This document shows positions 1 through 14,571 of a stretch of 22,500 nucleotides of DNA, piece after piece. The notes under the pieces were generated by a model. That model saw only the letters and a program-made list of their open reading frames with translations, made no database searches and had not been told where the DNA came from. The stretch comes from Armadillidium nasatum. Taxonomy: Eukaryota > Arthropoda > Malacostraca > Isopoda > Armadillidiidae. Made by a program: the position numbers and the translations under genes. Every line of letters starts with the position of its first letter. The first letter of the stretch is position 1. The stretch covers positions 12,501 to 35,000 of the forward strand of contig SEYY01000858.1 of the NCBI GenBank assembly GCA_009176605.1, given 5' to 3'.

Positions 1-252
<252 letters not shown>

Positions 253-844
253 TTAGCATTTCTTACTACCCTTTTCATTTCTATATTCTTTTCTTTGTTT
301 TCAAGTTTTCCGTGGGAACAGCCCCAGCTTTCGTGGAGGAAACATCTATTTTCATTAATTTTTTATTCTTTTTATTTTTTTTATTGCAGTTCGTTGTTTT
401 AGTTCCTTGGACTTGCAAAAATTAATTCTTATTTAACTTAGAGAGATTACCATTTCAATAGTATTGACCCACGGAGTTCGCAGAACTTTTAACCGAGTTT
501 ATTTTCCTTTGGCATTGTAGGAGTACACTTTATATTCTTTTTCTTCAACTCATAAACTTTTCTTTTATCTGTTAGTTATAGTAATATCCGTTCAATTATC
601 TTCTAAGTTCAGAAACTCAGGATAGTGTAGTTTTTTCCAGAATGCTATAAAACTTGTTATCTGTGAAACAATAAAAAACTTTTTTTTGGGGGGGGGATGA
701 CGGGGGAGGGGAATGAAGGTAAAATGTAATAAGCCCTCTTATTGTTCTTTCCTTCAAGATCTTTTTAGGATTTGGCTTAAACTGTCGACTCTTACTTTTG
801 TTTATCTTATTCCATTTTCTTGTTCTTTTCTGTCATATATTCTG
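253..844. other. Non-coding stretch, no feature recognised
   Basis: AT-rich and pyrimidine-rich on the + strand. It contains a splice-acceptor-like TTTTTTTATTGCAG ending near 388, but no open exon follows. A T8G8 homopolymer junction lies at about 680-696. The right end (from about 785) may be a very diverged continuation of the LINE scrap that follows. Confidence 0.5.
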
Positions 845-1030
845 CTGGAAATAAGCTTTTACCACAAACCTTTGAATCTAATTTCACTTAATTAAGCAAT
901 TAGGAGTTATTCGTACTTCTCCACTACTCTTCAATTTATTTATACCTAACCTTACTTCCTCTAAAGATGTGATTTTTGCTCCCTCTAATATTAGCACTAA
1001 AAAGCCGCATTACTGTCGAAATTTCTTCTG
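845..1030 (+). mobile_element. Fossil LINE-A fragment (linker before the RT domain)
   Basis: Aligned by eye, this matches the linker just upstream of the RT domain in the LINE copy at 5440-7157. The shared stretches include CTTCTCCACTACTC, TCCTCTAAAGATGTGATTTT and TAGCACTAAAAAG, in the same order and spacing. The corresponding protein (about ELFAQTF to SSKDVISAPSELNTKK in the better copies) is destroyed here by stops and frameshifts. It is more diverged than the other copies, so probably an old insertion. Neither the 5' nor the 3' end is preserved. Confidence 0.7.
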
Positions 1031-1254
1031 TTGTTTTCCTATAGTTTTGAATCGAATATGAATTTAACAGGTACGAGTATATTTGAAAACATCTTCAATC
1101 TTATGGCAGAAAAATAAAGCGGAGAGAAGTTGTCTTGTCTTCGTTATAAATTAGAAAGTTGAGTGTGCTATGAAGTTTGGAGCTATTAAAATCATGCAAT
1201 TAACAAGAATTATATGAAATCTAATAAATATTATAGACATTAAGAATAGTTGGA

Positions 1255-1384
<130 letters not shown>

Positions 1385-1653
1385 ATATGTGCAGGACCTC
1401 TATTCTTGAGGCGGAGTTTAATAATAGCCGAAATAACCAAAACAAATCTCCATATAATTTATTCCCGATTAGTGTCTGGTGATTCTATACTTTTTTCCCA
1501 ATTATCATGGCTATGAGCAAAATATAGAATATAAAATAAAATTACGACATATATGAGATTTAAAAATTTATTGCATTAAAGATATATCATCAATAAATGG
1601 ATGAAAATTATTATATATAATAAATAAATAGTAAAAAGCACGTAAAGTAAAGT

Positions 1654-1676
1654 AAACCTAACCCAACCTAACCTAA
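1654..1676 (-). repeat. Interstitial telomere-like (CCTAA)n patch
   Basis: Three to four CCTAA/CCCAA units (AACCTAACCCAACCTAACC), the complement of the arthropod telomere unit TTAGG. A related patch lies near 21248. It is short and imperfect, so an interstitial relic rather than a chromosome end. Confidence 0.55.
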
Positions 1677-2008
1677 GTTCAAAATTTTACTTCAATATTA
1701 AAATATTTTCTGATTGTAAGTTTTCATTCAAATTTGAAGCATTTTGCCAAATATGTAAGGATTCTAAAAAATGGAGGTCAGGTTCACATTCAGAGGATGA
1801 TCCTTTTGAAGAGAATGAGATTTTATGGTCGAATATGAGGGATGGTGCAAATGTTCCAAAGTTCTATAAGAGATACCTTTATACTCAGCTATGAGAGCAG
1901 AAAGACTTCGTGTAGTCTTTCGTATGTAGGTGGCATCGCAGCCGCCATCACTCGTATTTGTATATCACTGATAAGCATAAAGGTAAATGAAGTTGTTCTT
2001 TAACTTTA

Positions 2009-2075
2009 AAGAACCTTCCAATTTTATTTTCATTCGAGAACATTAATTAGAAATTGAACTGAGGGTTATTTGATT
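2009..2075 (-). repeat. Inverted copy of the repeat at 3665-3728
   Basis: The reverse complement of this segment matches 3665-3728 closely. Shared blocks are ACCCTCAGTTCAA, TTAGTGTTCnCGAATGAAAATAAA and TTGAAGGTTCTT, with AT-rich mismatches between them. The pair brackets the mariner element and the (TA)n at 3441-3555. The family is unknown and could be the remains of a larger dispersed repeat. Confidence 0.65.
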
Positions 2076-2358
2076 TTAAGATACATTTAATTCTGCATTC
2101 AATTTCACAGCTCATTCTCCTATAAAAGGTAATTTCATATACAGGATTTCTTTTAGTACTGTTAATACAGTAAAGGATTTCTGAAGAAATTTTGAATTAA
2201 GTTGATTCCTAAATACTTTAGCAATTACGAATCCTGGAAATCCATTCTTTAGAAATGGCATTTTTAGGAAGTCCGATTCATTCGAGAGAATAATGTATGT
2301 AGGTGAGATCTTGTATGCTCTATCGAAAAGTGTTTTAATTAAATTGATTTTACATATA

Positions 2359-2386
2359 CAGGGTCCATTATGAAAGTAATGCGCAT
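2359..2386 (+). repeat. Mariner left terminal inverted repeat
   Basis: 28 bp, an exact reverse complement of 3265-3292. It would be the transposase binding and cleavage end. Flanked outside by TA. Confidence 0.95.
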
Positions 2387-2552
2387 GATTTTATTGTGAA
2401 GGGACTATCCATCGCAGTGGGGTAAAATGAGTTAGGAAAATGTGATGAGGGGTCTGCCCTTCCAATGCAGCTGGTAGTCAGTTTGCTCCGAGTGTAAGTG
2501 GAAAGACGTGCCTCCGCGTGAAGTGTGTTTTTAGACTTTGTAACAAGGCGCG

Positions 2553-3221
2553 ATGGAGCGTTCGCTTGAACAGCGTTACTCAATCAAGTTTTGGTGCGGC
2601 TTGAAAAGAATGCAACCGAAACATTCCAGATGCTTCAAGAAGCCTTCAAGAACGAATGCATGTCAAGTTCACAGTCTGGCAGATGGCACAAGGCGTTCAA
2701 GGAGGGCCGGGAGGAGATCTCCGACGCACTTCGTTGTGAACGCCCAACAACGGCCAGAACCGACGAAAACGTGAATCATATGTGTGAAGTTTTGCGTTCC
2801 GACCGTCGACTGAGCATCCAGCATATCGCTGACACCCTAAACATGTCCACATTTGCGGTACATGGAATAGTGACCGAGGATCTCCAAATGCGCAAGGTCT
2901 GCGAGAAGCTTGTGACGAAAGTGTTAAGGGAAGAGCTCCACCATGACAATGCCCCCAGCCACACGGCATTCATCGTTACCAATTTCCTAGCCCGGAACAA
3001 CACCCCCGTGGTCACCCAACCCCCTTACAATCCTGACTTGGCTTCGTGCAACTTTTTTTGTTTCCCAGACTGAAGAGAGAGCTGAAAGGAAAGCACTGGG
3101 AGTCCGTGGAAAACATCCAAAAACAGGCCACAACGTCGAGGAGTTTCAGGGTGCCTTCCAGGCATGGCAGACACGTCTCCGCAAGTATATTGATGCTGGG
3201 AGAGAGTATTTCGTTTTTTAA
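2553..3221 (+). pseudogene. Mariner transposase remnant (DD34D family, first Asp deleted, third Asp changed)
   Basis: From the ATG at 2553 the reading follows mariner transposase: QRYSIKF, then after a 1-base frameshift near 2592 VRLEKNATETFQML, WHKAFKEGREE, RTDENV, the HTH region RSDRRLSIQHIADTLNMS and EDLQMRKVCEKLV. Near 2927-2938 it jumps straight to HHDNAPSHTAF, so about 115-120 residues, including the first catalytic Asp (the GDESW region), are absent. The second Asp is at 2945-2947. The third catalytic position, 35 codons on at 3050-3052, is Asn (AAC) instead of Asp in the PDLAxCDFF motif. Frameshifts follow at the T7 run near 3053 and again near 3135. The C-terminus (EEFQGAFQAWQTRLRKYIDA) is recoverable in a third frame. 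It cannot encode an active enzyme. Confidence 0.92.
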
Positions 3222-3264
3222 GCATTTGCACGGATAGGAGCAAGAAATATTTTACTCCCAGCTA

Positions 3265-3292
3265 ATGCGCATTACTTTCATAATGGACCCTG
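3265..3292 (-). repeat. Mariner right terminal inverted repeat
   Basis: 28 bp, an exact reverse complement of 2359-2386, followed by the TA target-site duplication. Confidence 0.95.
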
Positions 3293-3438
3293 TATGTGGG
3301 ATAAAAGAACTGAATTTAGTAGTTGCCCTGTGAATGTGTGCTTCCTATAAACGCTGGTTTGAAATTTGTTGTTTTCCTGGAATATTTTTATATCAATAAA
3401 TGTCAAGGAGTTTTCTTCTTCAACATCTACTGTAAATT

Positions 3439-3849
<411 letters not shown>

Positions 3850-4360
3850 AGGAGTGGATAAAAGATGAACTGAGGGAAGGCCATTAATCAAAAGCAGAAA
3901 AAGTGTTGGGGAACAGACACTATTAATAGATTTAAAGGATGAACGGTTGCCGTCTACAACAGCTGCTATTGAACGACCGGAAAGGAAATCAGAGAAGGGT
4001 AGATTCCGAAAGGTGGAAGTTTGGAAATAAAGCTTTGTGCCAGGCTCTATCGAAATCTTTCGATGTGTTCAGCGCGACAGCAAAAGATTCCCCGAAATGC
4101 CAAAGAACGGAGGGCCAAGAGTCAGAGGAAAGGGAAAGAAGATCATCAGTAGAGCATTTTTTACGAAAGGTATATTGGCCATCAAAGATAAGATTAAAGA
4201 ACTGAGACGTTTCCAAATCTTTCTGTTAAGGATAGATACGAAAACTTTAGAAAGAACGGAGGTTAAAGAAATTGGACGGTAGTTAGAGGGTTGAGAGGTG
4301 TTCCCCTTTTTTCTGCACAGGCTGAATGAGAGCACGTTTCCAGCAAGAAGGGAAGGTTAA
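3850..4360 (-). mobile_element. LINE-A fragment (reverse transcriptase), antisense to the fucosidase gene
   Basis: On the - strand it reads [13 protein letters not shown], then [69 protein letters not shown] and SGRSIAAVVDGNRSS, followed by a shortened SPTLFLLLIN. These are RT motifs of the same Jockey/CR1-like family as 5440-7157. The catalytic position in ALDISKAFD reads Asn (ALNTSKDFD). About eight residues (GVPQGSVL) are deleted before SPTLF, and frameshifts are present near 4200 and 4000. It is truncated at both ends. It lies upstream of the first fucosidase exon in the window, probably within an intron. Confidence 0.88.
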
Positions 4361-4378
4361 AATTCAGCTCCTGTCGGT

Positions 4379-4513
<135 letters not shown>

Positions 4514-4514
4514 G

Positions 4515-4677
4515 GCAACTTGCTGGTTAACACTGGTCCTACACACGATGGAAGAATAGACCCAATTATGGAAGAAAGATTACGACAAATGGGACAATGG
4601 TTGTCTTTGAATGGAGAAGCCATCTATGCATCAAATCCGTGGATTATTCAAAATGATAATGTATCATCTGATGTTTG
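4515..4677 (+). CDS. Fuca: Alpha-L-fucosidase (GH29), third-last coding exon
   Basis: Alpha-L-fucosidase hydrolyses terminal alpha-L-fucose from glycoproteins and glycolipids, in the lysosome or secreted. This exon encodes the conserved end of the GH29 catalytic domain. It reads (G)[39 protein letters not shown], then DVW, closely matching the family pattern GNLLLNxGPTxDGxIxPI...RLxxxGxWLxxNGEAIY. The nucleophile and acid/base residues lie in earlier exons outside the window. Acceptor is CACACAG/GCAAC (AG at 4513-4514) and donor TTTG/GTAATC. The Trp codon TG/G is completed by the exon at 7894, and the first Gly codon needs one G from the previous exon. Fully open and phase-consistent, so probably functional. 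No upstream exon was identified in 1-4514. Confidence 0.93.
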
Positions 4678-4692
4678 GTAATCATTTTAATT

Positions 4693-4806
<114 letters not shown>

Positions 4807-4831
4807 GCAATGATGGGATGATCTGGCAACC

Positions 4832-5040
4832 TTCGAATCCTAATCCGAGTCCTAATCCTGAACCTTCGAATCCGAATTCAGTCAGTTTTTAATTTCTCGA
4901 ATTCGAATCGAATCAGAATCCGGCTACTTTTTGGATTTCTCGAATCTGAATCGAATCCGAATCCACAATCCTCAAATTCTAATCGAATCCGAATCTGAAT
5001 CTAAATCCATTTGCTTGAATATTTTAAATCCAAGTACGAA
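4832..5040 (-). repeat. Degenerate GGATTC hexamer array (reads GAATCC on +)
   Basis: Repeated GAATCCGAATC/CGAATCTGAATC units in clusters separated by TTTTTAATTTCTC-like spacers. It lies between two (TA)n tracts. The GGAT core and the cluster-plus-spacer layout resemble the array at 1-128. Confidence 0.8.
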
Positions 5041-5064
5041 TATTTTGACTTCCATGAATTCAAC

Positions 5065-5196
<132 letters not shown>

Positions 5197-5449
5197 TTGC
5201 TGGGAAAGAGAGAGATGCCTACCAATTACCACAAGTGTCGTAAAATCTTCCGGACGAGTTAAACTGAAAGCCAATATGTTTCGATATTCGGCATTTGAAA
5301 GCGAAAATCAAAGGAAGTGCGAAAATAAATAATGAGAATGAGTTAAAAACTTTACATCGTAGTAAATGTAAAACTGAGTATATCGGTTAAAGTATTAGAA
5401 AGTTAGAAAGATAAAAAATTAGAATTTTTTTAGAAAGTCCTGCCCAACG

Positions 5450-7090
5450 ATTCCTGAACCTGAACTCTTCGCTCAAACCTTTGCCTCTAACTCTACCTTA
5501 GACGATTCCGGAGCTATTCCTACTCCTTCAACCCCCTCCAACTCATTTATGCTTAAAATTGTAATTTCTTCTAAAGATGTCATTTCTGCTCCTTCTGAGC
5601 TTAACACTAAGAAGGCGTATAGTCATGATGGTATTCCTCCTGTGTTTCTCAAAACTTGTGCTTCCGAGCTTACACCCTGCTTTGGAAAATTATTTCATCT
5701 TTGCCTTTTTACTTCGACCTTCTCTTCTTGCTGGAAACGTGCCCTCATTCAGCCTGTGCCGAAGAAGGGGGACACCTTTCAACCCTCTAACTATCGTCCT
5801 ATTTCTTTAACCTCCGTTCTAAAGTTTTCGAATCTATCCTTAACAGGAAAATTTGGAAACCCTTAATTCTTCTAATGTTATCTCTGATCACCAGTATGGC
5901 TTTCGTAAGAAACGCTCTTCTGGTGATCTGCTTTCTTTACTTTCTGACTCTTGGTCCAGTCTTCGGGGTTTCGGTAAGTCTTTCGCTGTGGCGCTAGACA
6001 TATCGAAAGCCTTCGATAGAGTCTGTCACAAAGCTTTGATTTACAAACTTCCCTCTTTCGGAATCTATCCTTCTTTCCGTGATCTTCTCTCTAATTTCCT
6101 TTCCGATCGTTCTATAACAGCTGTTGTAGACGGCCACTGTTCTTCCTATAAATCTATAAATAGTGGTGTTCCTCAAGGATCTGTCCTATCCCCAAATCTT
6201 TTTCAAATTTTCATCAATGACCTGCTCTCTATTACTTAATTTCCTATACACTCCTATGCCGATGACTCCACCATTCATTACTCCTTTCAATTTGAAAGAC
6301 GCTCCTCCCAACAGCAGTTAATAGATTCAAGAAGGATGACCTTGGAGTAACTAACCTCTGATCTTTCTTGTATTTCAAATTGGAACAGAGAAAACATTGT
6401 CGTTTTCAATGCCTCAGAAACTCAATTCCCCCATCTTTCTACTCGACACAATCTTCTACACAACTATGACATCTTTTTCGAAAACACTCAACTCAAACCT
6501 CCATATGTCTTCAATATTCTCGGTGTTTCTTTTTCTCGCGATCTTTCTTGGAAAGATCCCATTACTTCTCTTTCTAAACAATCTTCTAAAAGGTTGGGTG
6601 TTCTGAGGCGCCTTCAAAACTTCTTCACATCACCCCAGTTGCTTGCTCTTTATAGAGGTGTTGTTTGTCCCTGTATGGAGTACGCCACATTTTTGGCGTA
6701 CTGGGGTGGTTCCACACTTACAGCTCTTCTCGAAAAGGTGGAATCTAGGGCTTTTCGTCTTTTAAACTCTTTTGCTCTTACTAACTCTCTCCTATCTCTT
6801 TCTTTCGTTGAATTGTTGCGTCACTCTCTCTATACTATCCCTATTACAATGAACATTGCTCTTCTGAACTCTCGCGTAGCATAACTCCTCCATTGAGAAG
6901 GGCTCGTCCCACACGACTTTCTACACAGTCTCATCCTTTCTCTGTCCGACCCCAGATTTAACCGTTATGCTCAATCTTACATGTACTCTACTGGTAAAGT
7001 CTGGAACACACTCCCTTTATCTGTTTTCCCAACTTCCTTTGACTTGCACACTTTTAAACACCGTGTATCGGGTCACGTCGGCCATTAGCG
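5450..7090 (+). pseudogene. LINE-A reverse transcriptase ORF, broken
   Basis: In order: linker ELFAQTF...[33 protein letters not shown] motif [12 protein letters not shown] (about 5784-5820). A 4-nt deletion relative to copy 2 (TTCT lost near 5820) shifts the frame. Then HQYGFRKKRSSGDLLSLLSDSW, the first catalytic Asp in ALDISKAFDRV (GAC 5997-5999), and GVPQGSVLSP. An in-frame TAA at 6237-6239 replaces a Ser codon (TCA in copy 2). The second catalytic box YADD is intact at 6255-6266. The C-terminal region (ILGVSFSRDLSWKD, GVLRRLQNFFTSPQLLALYRG, PCMEYA, SRAFRLLNS) follows at 6507-6884, and WNTLPLSVF and [12 protein letters not shown] lie near 6999-7080 in shifted frames. Non-functional. Confidence 0.92.
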
Positions 7091-7133
7091 ACCAGATTCT
7101 GAATGTTCTCCAACTCTAGTGGATTTTGGTAGG

Positions 7134-7280
<147 letters not shown>

Positions 7281-7282
7281 CA

Positions 7283-7460
7283 GATCAGAATGGCTATAAA
7301 GGTATTTGTTTTAGAAGTGGATGGGTGTGAGAGAAAGGGGGAGACCGAGGGGAAGTTGGATGAGTAATGTCAAGGAGCTGTTAAGGGATATAGAGATGAA
7401 TTGGTTGGAGGGTATGCGATTGACAGATGATAGGAATGAATGGAAAAGATTAGTGAAGGG
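7283..7460 (+). mobile_element. C-terminal scrap of a different LINE
   Basis: After correcting one extra G in the run near 7336-7341, the + strand reads [20 protein letters not shown], then [18 protein letters not shown], then MRLTDDRNEWKRLVKG and a stop (TGA at 7461-7463). The pattern (K/R)GRPRxxWxxxVKxxL...DRxxWKRLV is typical of the extreme C-terminus of RTE-type and related reverse-transcriptase ORFs. Only this tail is present. Clade uncertain. Confidence 0.65.
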
Positions 7461-7527
7461 GTGAGTGTTTGGATGGATGTGGCCTGCGATAGACACCACC
7501 CCACGATTTTGGGAAAGGTCACAAGTT

Positions 7528-7637
<110 letters not shown>

Positions 7638-7742
7638 TCACAAAAAAGGAAATATTAAACTTTTATATATTTAGAATTGTTCGTTTACAAATGTCAATGA
7701 CTTTAGCTTAAAATTTAAAAATGATTCTTTGAAAGTGACAAG

Positions 7743-7890
<148 letters not shown>

Positions 7891-7893
7891 TAG

Positions 7894-8035
7894 GTACACG
7901 TGTAGCGAAACTCATGTATATGCGACATTTTTGAGTTGGCCAAAAAGCGAAAAAGTAGAGCTTGGATCTGTTACTGAAGACGTGGTCGAAGGAGAAATTG
8001 TCGCACAGTTACTTGGATACAATTCAACGCTTACG
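7894..8035 (+). CDS. Fuca: Alpha-L-fucosidase (GH29), penultimate coding exon
   Basis: The leading G completes the Trp codon of the previous exon (DVW), followed by [40 protein letters not shown] and GYNSTLT. This matches the start of the C-terminal beta-sandwich domain of animal alpha-L-fucosidases, where WYTS..xVYAIFLxWP and a later LLGY are characteristic. Acceptor AAAATAG/G (AG 7892-7893), donor ACG/GTATTG (GT 8036-8037). 142 nt, open throughout, leaving in phase 0. The splice sites were chosen to preserve the frame and the consensus. Confidence 0.92.
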
Positions 8036-8241
8036 GTATTGTGGTTTATTTTCCTTGTTCAAATTAATCAAACTATAAATTTGAAGTTTTTGGCTAATAT
8101 TTGGTATGCTTATTTTAATAACCGATGCATGGAACTAATTAAACACGTTTTAATATATTATTATATATGTGCAGTACAATAGCTATTTAACCATATACAA
8201 ATTATTGTAGATCTAAGTGTATTATGTATAAAATATACATA

Positions 8242-8517
<276 letters not shown>

Positions 8518-8518
<1 letters not shown>

Positions 8519-8523
8519 ATAAA
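8518..8523 (+). promoter_or_regulatory. Polyadenylation signal overlapping the stop codon
   Basis: AATAAA shares its first A with the TAA stop (8516-8518). Beyond it only 9 nt separate it from the next (TA)n. If used, the 3' UTR would be a few tens of nt and made largely of TA repeat. Confidence 0.55.
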
Positions 8524-8531
8524 GGACGTTG

Positions 8532-9447
<916 letters not shown>

Positions 9448-9660
9448 ATACTTGCATATTAAAAATTAATGGCTTACGCCTTGCATTTTGATTTGCAAAT
9501 TTGTCAATAACATTTTCATAATTTTACAGTTATATCATTTTCTATTACAAGAATTGAGACGCAGATGAGCGTAAATAATTTTTTACTCTTCTAAGTGCCG
9601 AAAATGATCTTTCAGCTGAGAAGTTATGACAGGAGTGCATCAATATAGTCTTACTGCAAT

Positions 9661-9755
9661 ATTTGGATTATTTTAAAACTCTATCTCATATACATCGGAT
9701 TCATCAAACAATCTCTTATGTGTTTTTAAAATTCTTTTAGATATATTTTTTCAAA
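9661..9755 (-). repeat. Inserted duplicate segment inside the hAT pseudogene
   Basis: About 95 bp matching 9966-10064 (shared: TTTGGATTATTTT, CATCGGATTCATCAAACA, TTTTAGATATATTTT). It interrupts the protein between DLHPN and (P)NIAVRLY. Confidence 0.85.
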
Positions 9756-9965
9756 CATTGGGATGTAAATCATAGAGATTTTTAACGGATAAAAGTTTAA
9801 TTAAATTTAAAAAGGCTAAACTCGAATTTCCTTCTTCTAAAAGAAAATTTTTCAGATGAATGCATTCTGTGCCAAAAGTGTCCTGACTGATATGTGCCAA
9901 ATTTCATCTTTTTAACTCAGTTGATAATTTGTCTAATATTTTCATGTAAATATTCTGAAGATAGG

Positions 9966-10064
9966 TGTTTGGATTATTTTCAACCTCTATCTCAGACTCA
10001 TCGGATTCATCAAACATTCTCTTATGTTTTTTTTTTTAATTGTTTTAGATATATTTTCTTCAAT
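9966..10064 (-). repeat. Source segment of the hAT internal duplication
   Basis: Upstream copy in the natural position of the hAT protein ([15 protein letters not shown]). See 9661-9755. Confidence 0.85.
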
Positions 10065-10206
10065 TCCTACTTGTTGCACGATTTCAAGTTTTTCTTTGCT
10101 AGTGTTTTCAAAAATATTCAAATATTTTCATTTCGGATAAAAGGTACTGAGAGAGTTATGCAAGTTAACTTCAGTTCCTTCTCCCATCTCTTCACCCTGC
10201 AACTTT

Positions 10207-10485
<279 letters not shown>

Positions 10486-10488
10486 GTC

Positions 10489-10715
10489 CTGTGTCTTCGT
10501 GCTTGTTTTTGAACTCCCTGTGCTCCTTGAGGATTGAGAAAGTGCTATTGCCGACTGCGCGAACATTGTAATTTAACCAGATGAGCATTTCTGTATTCTG
10601 TGGCAGCAATCGAGAGCTCGTGTCAGTAATCATGCGTTTACCAACTCTGAATTGTCATTCAGATGAAACGATACTCAGTGGAGGATACGTTGAGCAACGT
10701 GAGGCAGATTGAGAA
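10489..10715 (-). pseudogene. Second, different hAT transposase C-terminus
   Basis: The - strand reads LPHVAQRIL, then [39 protein letters not shown], and runs into (TA)n. SSExxFxxxGxxxxxxRxxLxPxNxExLxxLxxN is the end of the hAT dimerisation domain in the ZBED/Hermes-like subgroup, distinct from the SAERSFSALR type next door. A TGA stands where Arg or Trp is expected, and at least one indel lies near 10655-10665. Only about 75 codons remain. Confidence 0.78.
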
Positions 10716-11028
10716 AAATCTTTTTTTTTGTCTTTGCTTTAAAACCATTATTCCTAATTGTTTTTGACTAGAAAACAAAGAAAATAAATATTATTCCATT
10801 CAAACTATGTTTTTGTTACCTTGACATCGATGTTTTCAAACAGATCTATTTGCATTTCAGAGAAATAAAAATTTTTTTTTTTTAAATACACGACAAATTT
10901 TTATTTCTTGAACATTTTAACAACTTACATGACGAAATAAACACAAACAACTTAGGCTCAAGTATCAATATACTTAGTTGATTAGTTCAGTCTTCTAATA
11001 GCTGTTCAGGTGGAGATACATTGTCTAT
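10716..11028. other. AT-rich sequence, nothing recognised
   Basis: Homopolymer runs (T9 near 10720, T12 near 10872) and AATAAA-like hexamers but no recognisable gene. Very short open pieces only. Confidence 0.5.
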
Positions 11029-11079
11029 GATAGGTGCATTCAGCACATAGGTGCATTCACATAGGTGCATTCAGCACAG
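11029..11079 (+). repeat. Three-copy minisatellite ATAGGTGCATTCA
   Basis: ATAGGTGCATTCA(GCAC) occurs three times in tandem with small spacing differences, just upstream of the first readable codons of the pseudogene at 11081. It may have replaced that gene's natural start region. Confidence 0.8.
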
Positions 11080-11080
11080 C

Positions 11081-13711
<2,631 letters not shown>

Positions 13712-13752
13712 AAGGTTAAAGCCAACACCAAGGGTTTCCACATATCATTTAT

Positions 13753-13794
13753 TACAGTGTGAACGTTTCAAACCTTAACACGGTCCGTCCTCAG
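13753..13794 (-). other. Hammerhead-like motif in the left Penelope-like copy
   Basis: On the - strand: CTGAGGA (13794-13788), a short stem region, GAAAC (13769-13765), and GTA (13755-13753). See the plus-strand copy at 14572-14613 for the folding. Confidence 0.4.
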
Positions 13795-13807
13795 CACAAT
13801 CTAAGTT

Positions 13808-14290
13808 CTAAAAATTTTCTAATTTAAAATATAAACCAAATATAAATTCTTTACGATCAAGAAGGGGAGACGAATGTCGGAGTATAGAGAAATCGGAGGA
13901 AGAAAAAGGATGGGTATCTCCATGGTCTCTTATGGTAGAGTGTTCCGGAGAAGAAAGAGGAAGGTCAGTTCTGAAGGAAACTCCTCTATGCTTATCAATC
14001 CTCACTTTTAATTGTAGACCAGTTTGGCCTACATACGCCGCATTACAGCTGGCACACTTAAATAAGTAAATTAATGAGGATCTGAGAAACATTGGGATAG
14101 ATTCCTTATGTCTGAAGAAAGTGTGAATTGAGAGAGAGTTATAATTTATAAGAATAAACTGGCACTGGGGGAATGTTGATTCAAGAACACTAAGAATATT
14201 TTTGTTAAGTTGGGACGTAAGAGATCCTATAAAAGAAAGTTTTAGATATATTTTTTGTTTAGGAACAGTAGGAAAAAGATGAGTAGGTCT
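13808..14290 (-). pseudogene. Penelope-like ORF C-terminus with GIY-YIG endonuclease (left copy)
   Basis: One frame is open from 14290 down to the stop at 13808-13810, without a native start. It reads RPTHLFPTVPKQKIYLKLSF, GSLTSQLNKNILSVL, FPQCQFILINYNSLS, FFRHKESIP, SSLIYLFKCASCNAAYVGQT and LQLKVRIDKHRGVSFRTDLP, then HSTIRDHGDTHPF and SDFSILRHSS. The IY(8-12)YVGQT...VRIxxHRG pattern with CxxC is the GIY-YIG nuclease of Penelope-like elements: Tyr pair, catalytic Arg, and the Cys pair seen in this class. The preceding region is the RT-to-endonuclease linker. RT itself is missing (5' truncation). Open but incomplete, hence a dead copy. Confidence 0.9.
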
Positions 14291-14294
14291 AAAG

Positions 14295-14558
14295 ATTTAC
14301 TTATTTAAGTGTGCCAGCTGTAATGAGGCGTATGTAGGCCAAACTGGTCTACAATTAAAAGTGAGGATTGATAAGCATAGAGGAGTTTCCTTCAGAACTG
14401 ACCTTCCTCTTTCTTCTCCGGAACACTCTACCATAAGAGACCATGGAGATACCCATCCTTTTTCTTCTTCCGATTTCTCTATACTCCGACATTCGTCTTC
14501 CCTTCTTGATAGTGAAGAATTTATATTTGGTTTATATTTTAAATTAGAAAATTTTTAG
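14295..14558 (+). pseudogene. GIY-YIG endonuclease fragment of the right Penelope-like copy
   Basis: 88 codons including the stop at 14556-14558: IYLFKCASCNEAYVGQTGLQ, LKVRIDKHRGVSFRTDLPLS, then the same C-terminus as the left copy with a few substitutions (Pro to Ser and RK to SE near the end). No start codon; the frame opens at the inversion junction. Confidence 0.9.
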
Positions 14559-14571
14559 AATTTAGATTTTG

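Larger units (their letters stand above)
2359..3292 (+). mobile_element. Mariner-type DNA transposon, internally deleted, with TIRs
   Basis: A complete insertion. It has 28-bp perfect terminal inverted repeats (2359-2386 and 3265-3292, beginning CAGGGTCCATTATGAAAGTA) and the TA target-site duplication typical of Tc1/mariner (TA at 2357-2358 and 3293-3294). The element is 934 bp, about 350 bp shorter than the usual 1.25-1.3 kb of a full mariner. The deficit falls in the transposase gene, where the segment with the first catalytic aspartate is missing. With intact TIRs it could still have been moved in trans by a related transposase. Confidence 0.93.

Noticed and set aside
253-844. TTTATTGCAG near 388 as a splice acceptor of a fucosidase exon
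   Set aside because: The sequence after it hits a stop within 12 codons and matches no GH29 motif.
1654-1676. A chromosome end suggested by CCTAA repeats here and near 21248
   Set aside because: Only a few imperfect units embedded in unique and TE sequence. Interstitial patches are common in arthropods.
2697-3015. Minus-strand open frames over the mariner
   Set aside because: Shadows of the plus-strand transposase. The plus-strand reading matches mariner motifs in order and fits the TIR orientation.
3939-4282. Plus-strand open frames at 3939-4282
   Set aside because: Antisense shadows of the LINE-A RT fragment, which reads correctly on the minus strand.
9894-10206. The plus-strand open frame before the (CA)n-(TA)n tract as a membrane protein (Phe/Ile-rich)
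   Set aside because: It is antisense to the hAT pseudogene, whose minus-strand frame shows ordered family motifs. Hydrophobicity comes from AT-rich codons.
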